DNA of 64,000 bases. Source: Brienomyrus brachyistius. Lineage: Eukaryota > Chordata > Actinopteri > Osteoglossiformes > Mormyridae. Made by a program: the position numbers and the translations under genes. The notes below the pieces were generated by a model. It saw only the letters and a list, made by a program, of their open reading frames with translations, was not told the origin of the DNA and did not search any database. This document shows positions 63,393-64,000 of this stretch, piece after piece. Positions within the stretch are counted from its first letter, which is position 1. Each line of letters starts with the position of its first letter. Location of the stretch: NCBI RefSeq assembly GCF_023856365.1, contig NW_026042819.1:29127-93126 (forward strand). Reading direction: 5' to 3'.

Positions 63393-63415
63393 AATAGAAT
63401 AGAATAGAATAGAAT
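63393..63415 (+). repeat. (AATAG) pentamer tail at the LINE-satellite junction
   Basis: Four AATAG pentamers plus AAT link the last satellite unit (TGCTAATA) to AAACC of the LINE end. On the element's sense strand they read as TATTC-type repeats, the position and form of a LINE 3' microsatellite tail. Its AATA is shared with the AATA of the octamer, so the exact junction is ambiguous by about four bases. The satellite shows no decay towards this edge. Confidence 0.9.
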
Positions 63416-63420
63416 AAACC

Positions 63421-63426
63421 TTTATT
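63421..63426 (-). promoter_or_regulatory. AATAAA polyadenylation-type signal of the LINE
   Basis: TTTATT on the + strand reads AATAAA on the element's sense strand, in the context GGGATAATAAAGGTTTATTC. It stands a few bases before the pentamer tail, the usual place in fish LINEs of this kind. Whether it acts as a cleavage signal or as part of the conserved 3' end cannot be decided here. Transcription of the element that fails to stop would run straight into the satellite. Confidence 0.6.
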
Positions 63427-63553
63427 ATCCCACGAATGAGAAATTTAGGTGTTACAGAGCTCTTGCACAAAAACGTAATATAGAACAATAGGAGCAGGTA
63501 GATACACAAAGATATAAATACAAATGTACAAAAAGTTTTGGAAATAAATAAAG

Positions 63554-63593
63554 ATGTACAGAGATATGTACAAAATGTACAGAGATATGTACA
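63554..63593 (+). repeat. Two 19 bp direct repeats, 21 bp period, in the LINE 3' UTR
   Basis: ATGTACAGAGATATGTACA occurs at 63554-63572 and 63575-63593, separated by two A bases. The unit also has GTAC at each side. This is probably an internal tandem duplication of the element's 3' UTR; it could be a feature of the subfamily or of this copy only. Confidence 0.85.
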
Positions 63594-63600
63594 CAAGTGC

Positions 63601-63617
63601 GGGGGTGGGGTGGGGTG
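63601..63617 (+). other. G-rich run
   Basis: Runs of 5, 4 and 4 G separated by single T (63601-63615), then TG. On the LINE sense strand it is a C-rich patch about 60 bp after the coding end. Three long G runs could form a two-layer or bulged quadruplex on the + strand; a standard three-layer one needs a fourth run. Confidence 0.55.
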
Positions 63618-63676
63618 TGAATGATCCTGGTTACAGCATGTGATATGTCAGTTAAACATATATGAGTAAAAAATAC

Positions 63677-64000
63677 TCACGCTAAACTGTTATAATGTCT
63701 GACAGCCGCTGGTAGGAATGACCTGCGGTAGCGCTCCTTCCTACAACTGTGGGTGTAGAAGTCTATTGCTGAATGAGCTGCTCAGAGCTCGTACAGTCTC
63801 ATGCAGGGGGTGGGAGGTGTTGTCCATAATGGATGTTAGCTTAGACCGCATCCTCTCATCCCCAACCTGCTCGATGGATTTCAGTGGGCAGCCCAGGACA
63901 GAGCTGGCCCTCTTCACCAGTTTGTCCAATTTCCCCCTGTTCCTCTCTGCAATTCCACCACACCAGCAGACCACAGCATAAAAGATAGCAGATGCTACCA
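63677..64000 (-). pseudogene. LINE reverse-transcriptase C-terminus, frameshifted
   Basis: The reading frame is open from the window edge (first full codon at 63998) to a TAG at 63743-63741, giving 85 residues with VASAIFYAVVCW at the edge, ASSVLGCPL, SIMDNTSHPLHETV and SSFSNRLLHP at the end. These resemble the region downstream of the catalytic domain in fish LINE ORF2 proteins; the catalytic motifs themselves lie outside the window. The frame closes straight after HPQ, earlier than the family's usual end. The next frame then carries the expected family continuation (ERYRRSF at 63736-63716, then a region rich in A, V and N) to a TGA at 63679-63677. One extra T on the coding strand, in the TT at 63746-63745, explains the shift. 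A GTG at 63974 can be read as a start but has no support, since the frame continues upstream. Confidence 0.85.

Larger units (their letters stand above)
1..63395 (+). repeat. Giant TGCTAATA octamer satellite array with TGCTA spacers
   Basis: One uninterrupted tandem array, all in one orientation, of the 8-base unit TGCTAATA (75% A+T) with a 5-base short form TGCTA after typically 4-8 full units. Blocks are therefore 8n+5 bp, most often 37, 45, 53 or 61 bp. By eye this is about 8,000 units and on the order of a thousand 5-mer breaks; I did not count them exactly. Most units match the consensus perfectly. Recurrent variants include TATACTAA, TATGTTAA, TACGCTAA, ATAAGCTAA, AATTTGCT and GATAAT. 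Because 8 is not a multiple of 3, each + frame meets TAA and each - frame meets TAG every 24 bp, so the array cannot encode protein. The left end lies outside the window; the right end is the abrupt junction with a LINE tail. No inverted segment or foreign insertion was seen. A cellular role (centromeric, subtelomeric, sex-chromosomal or none) cannot be told from sequence. Confidence 0.99.
63416..63676 (-). other. LINE 3' untranslated region
   Basis: This is the stretch between the coding end and the pentamer tail, with no long open frame of its own. On the element's sense strand it is A/T-rich with a C-rich patch (opposite 63601-63615), a 19 bp direct repeat, and the closing CTCATTCGTGGGATAATAAAGG. 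That closing segment is where elements of this type carry the 3' sequence used by their own reverse transcriptase for priming; I infer this from position and resemblance. Confidence 0.7.
63396..64000 (-). mobile_element. 3' end of a non-LTR retrotransposon (fish LINE, L2/CR1-like)
   Basis: On the minus strand this is the 3' terminus of a LINE, entering from beyond the right edge. In element order it has the C-terminal reverse-transcriptase coding end (64000-63677), a 3' UTR of about 260 bp, AATAAA at 63426-63421, and a short tail of TATTC-type pentamers that meets the octamer array. Family-typical peptides are VASAIFYAVVCW, KLDKLVKRASSVLGCPL, SHPLHETV and SSFSNRLLHP. The terminal GTGGGATAATAAAGG followed by short tandem repeats resembles the 3' ends of fish LINEs whose tails are microsatellites, not poly(A). 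This is known of L2/CR1-type elements, but the clade call is from memory of the family. The element's 5' part and full length are not visible. The coding end is frameshifted, so this copy is probably dead. Confidence 0.85.

Noticed and set aside
1..63395. CRISPR array
   Set aside because: There are no distinct spacers: everything between repeats is the same repeat, and the context is vertebrate-like.
1..63395. Coding repeat protein
   Set aside because: TAA on the + strand and TAG on the - strand fall in every frame once per 24 bp, so no frame is open beyond a few codons.
1..63395. Telomere or known centromere satellite
   Set aside because: The unit is not TTAGGG-like and I recognise no match to a named centromeric satellite; no CENP-B-box-like motif is visible. 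Position on the chromosome is left open.
63415..63426. Plus-strand AATAAA at the junction as a polyadenylation signal
   Set aside because: AATAAA on the + strand arises where the AATAG tail meets AAACC. No + strand gene leads into it, so it is taken as coincidence.
63378..63596. 72-codon open frame on the minus strand
   Set aside because: It runs through the LINE 3' UTR and pentamer tail into the satellite, in a low-complexity peptide rich in Y, F, L and C, with no family resemblance. It is a chance frame.
63601..63617. Standard three-layer G-quadruplex
   Set aside because: Only three long G runs are present; a fourth run of three or more G is missing nearby, so only weaker forms are possible.
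63718..63981. 87-codon open frame on the plus strand
   Set aside because: It lies antisense to the LINE reverse-transcriptase end, whose peptide motifs are clear on the other strand. It is a shadow frame.

Overview
The window is almost entirely one tandem array. From base 1 to about 63,395 the + strand repeats the octamer TGCTAATA. Roughly every 4-8 units it is interrupted by a shortened 5-base unit, TGCTA (the octamer without ATA). The array is already running at base 1, so its true length is over 63.4 kb and its left end is not seen. It carries no gene: a perfect octamer run has TAA in all three + frames and TAG in all three - frames, each once per 24 bp. I see no tRNA, rRNA, CRISPR array, unrelated insertion or transposon inside it.

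The last ~605 bp (63,396-64,000) are different. They are the 3' end, on the minus strand, of a non-LTR retrotransposon (LINE) of the kind common in teleost fish. It shows the C-terminal end of the reverse transcriptase, broken by a one-base frameshift, then a 3' UTR of about 260 bp with AATAAA, then a tail of AATAG pentamers (TATTC-type on the element's sense strand) that passes directly into the octamer array. This fragment and the large low-complexity array suggest a vertebrate, most likely a teleost fish; the species cannot be told.

The array has four levels: the 8-mer; blocks of 8n+5 bp ending in the 5-mer; multi-block modules marked by rare variants (TACGCTAACACGCTA, TACACTAACACGCTA, a TTTT unit, TAAAATGCTGAT, ACAAATC, CTCAT, GGTAAT); and multi-kilobase higher-order repeats that carry these variants in fixed order and spacing. 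Five copies of a ~1.9 kb module (alpha) start near 2.6, 10.6, 19.3, 27.0 and 29.8 kb. Four copies of a ~0.8 kb module (beta) start near 24.9, 35.1, 40.3 and 46.9 kb. A ~6.55 kb head-to-tail duplication occupies 38.7-45.2 and 45.2-51.8 kb. Offsets between copies usually change in steps of 8 bp, so single units are gained and lost while the larger pattern is copied.

Functionally this is satellite DNA, with nothing shown about a role. Three features deserve follow-up: the layered duplication history readable from the variants; the LINE tail that may have seeded the array; and the fact that every adjacent octamer pair forms ATGCTAAT, one base from the POU-factor octamer ATGCAAAT. Marker positions were counted by eye and may be off by a base or two.
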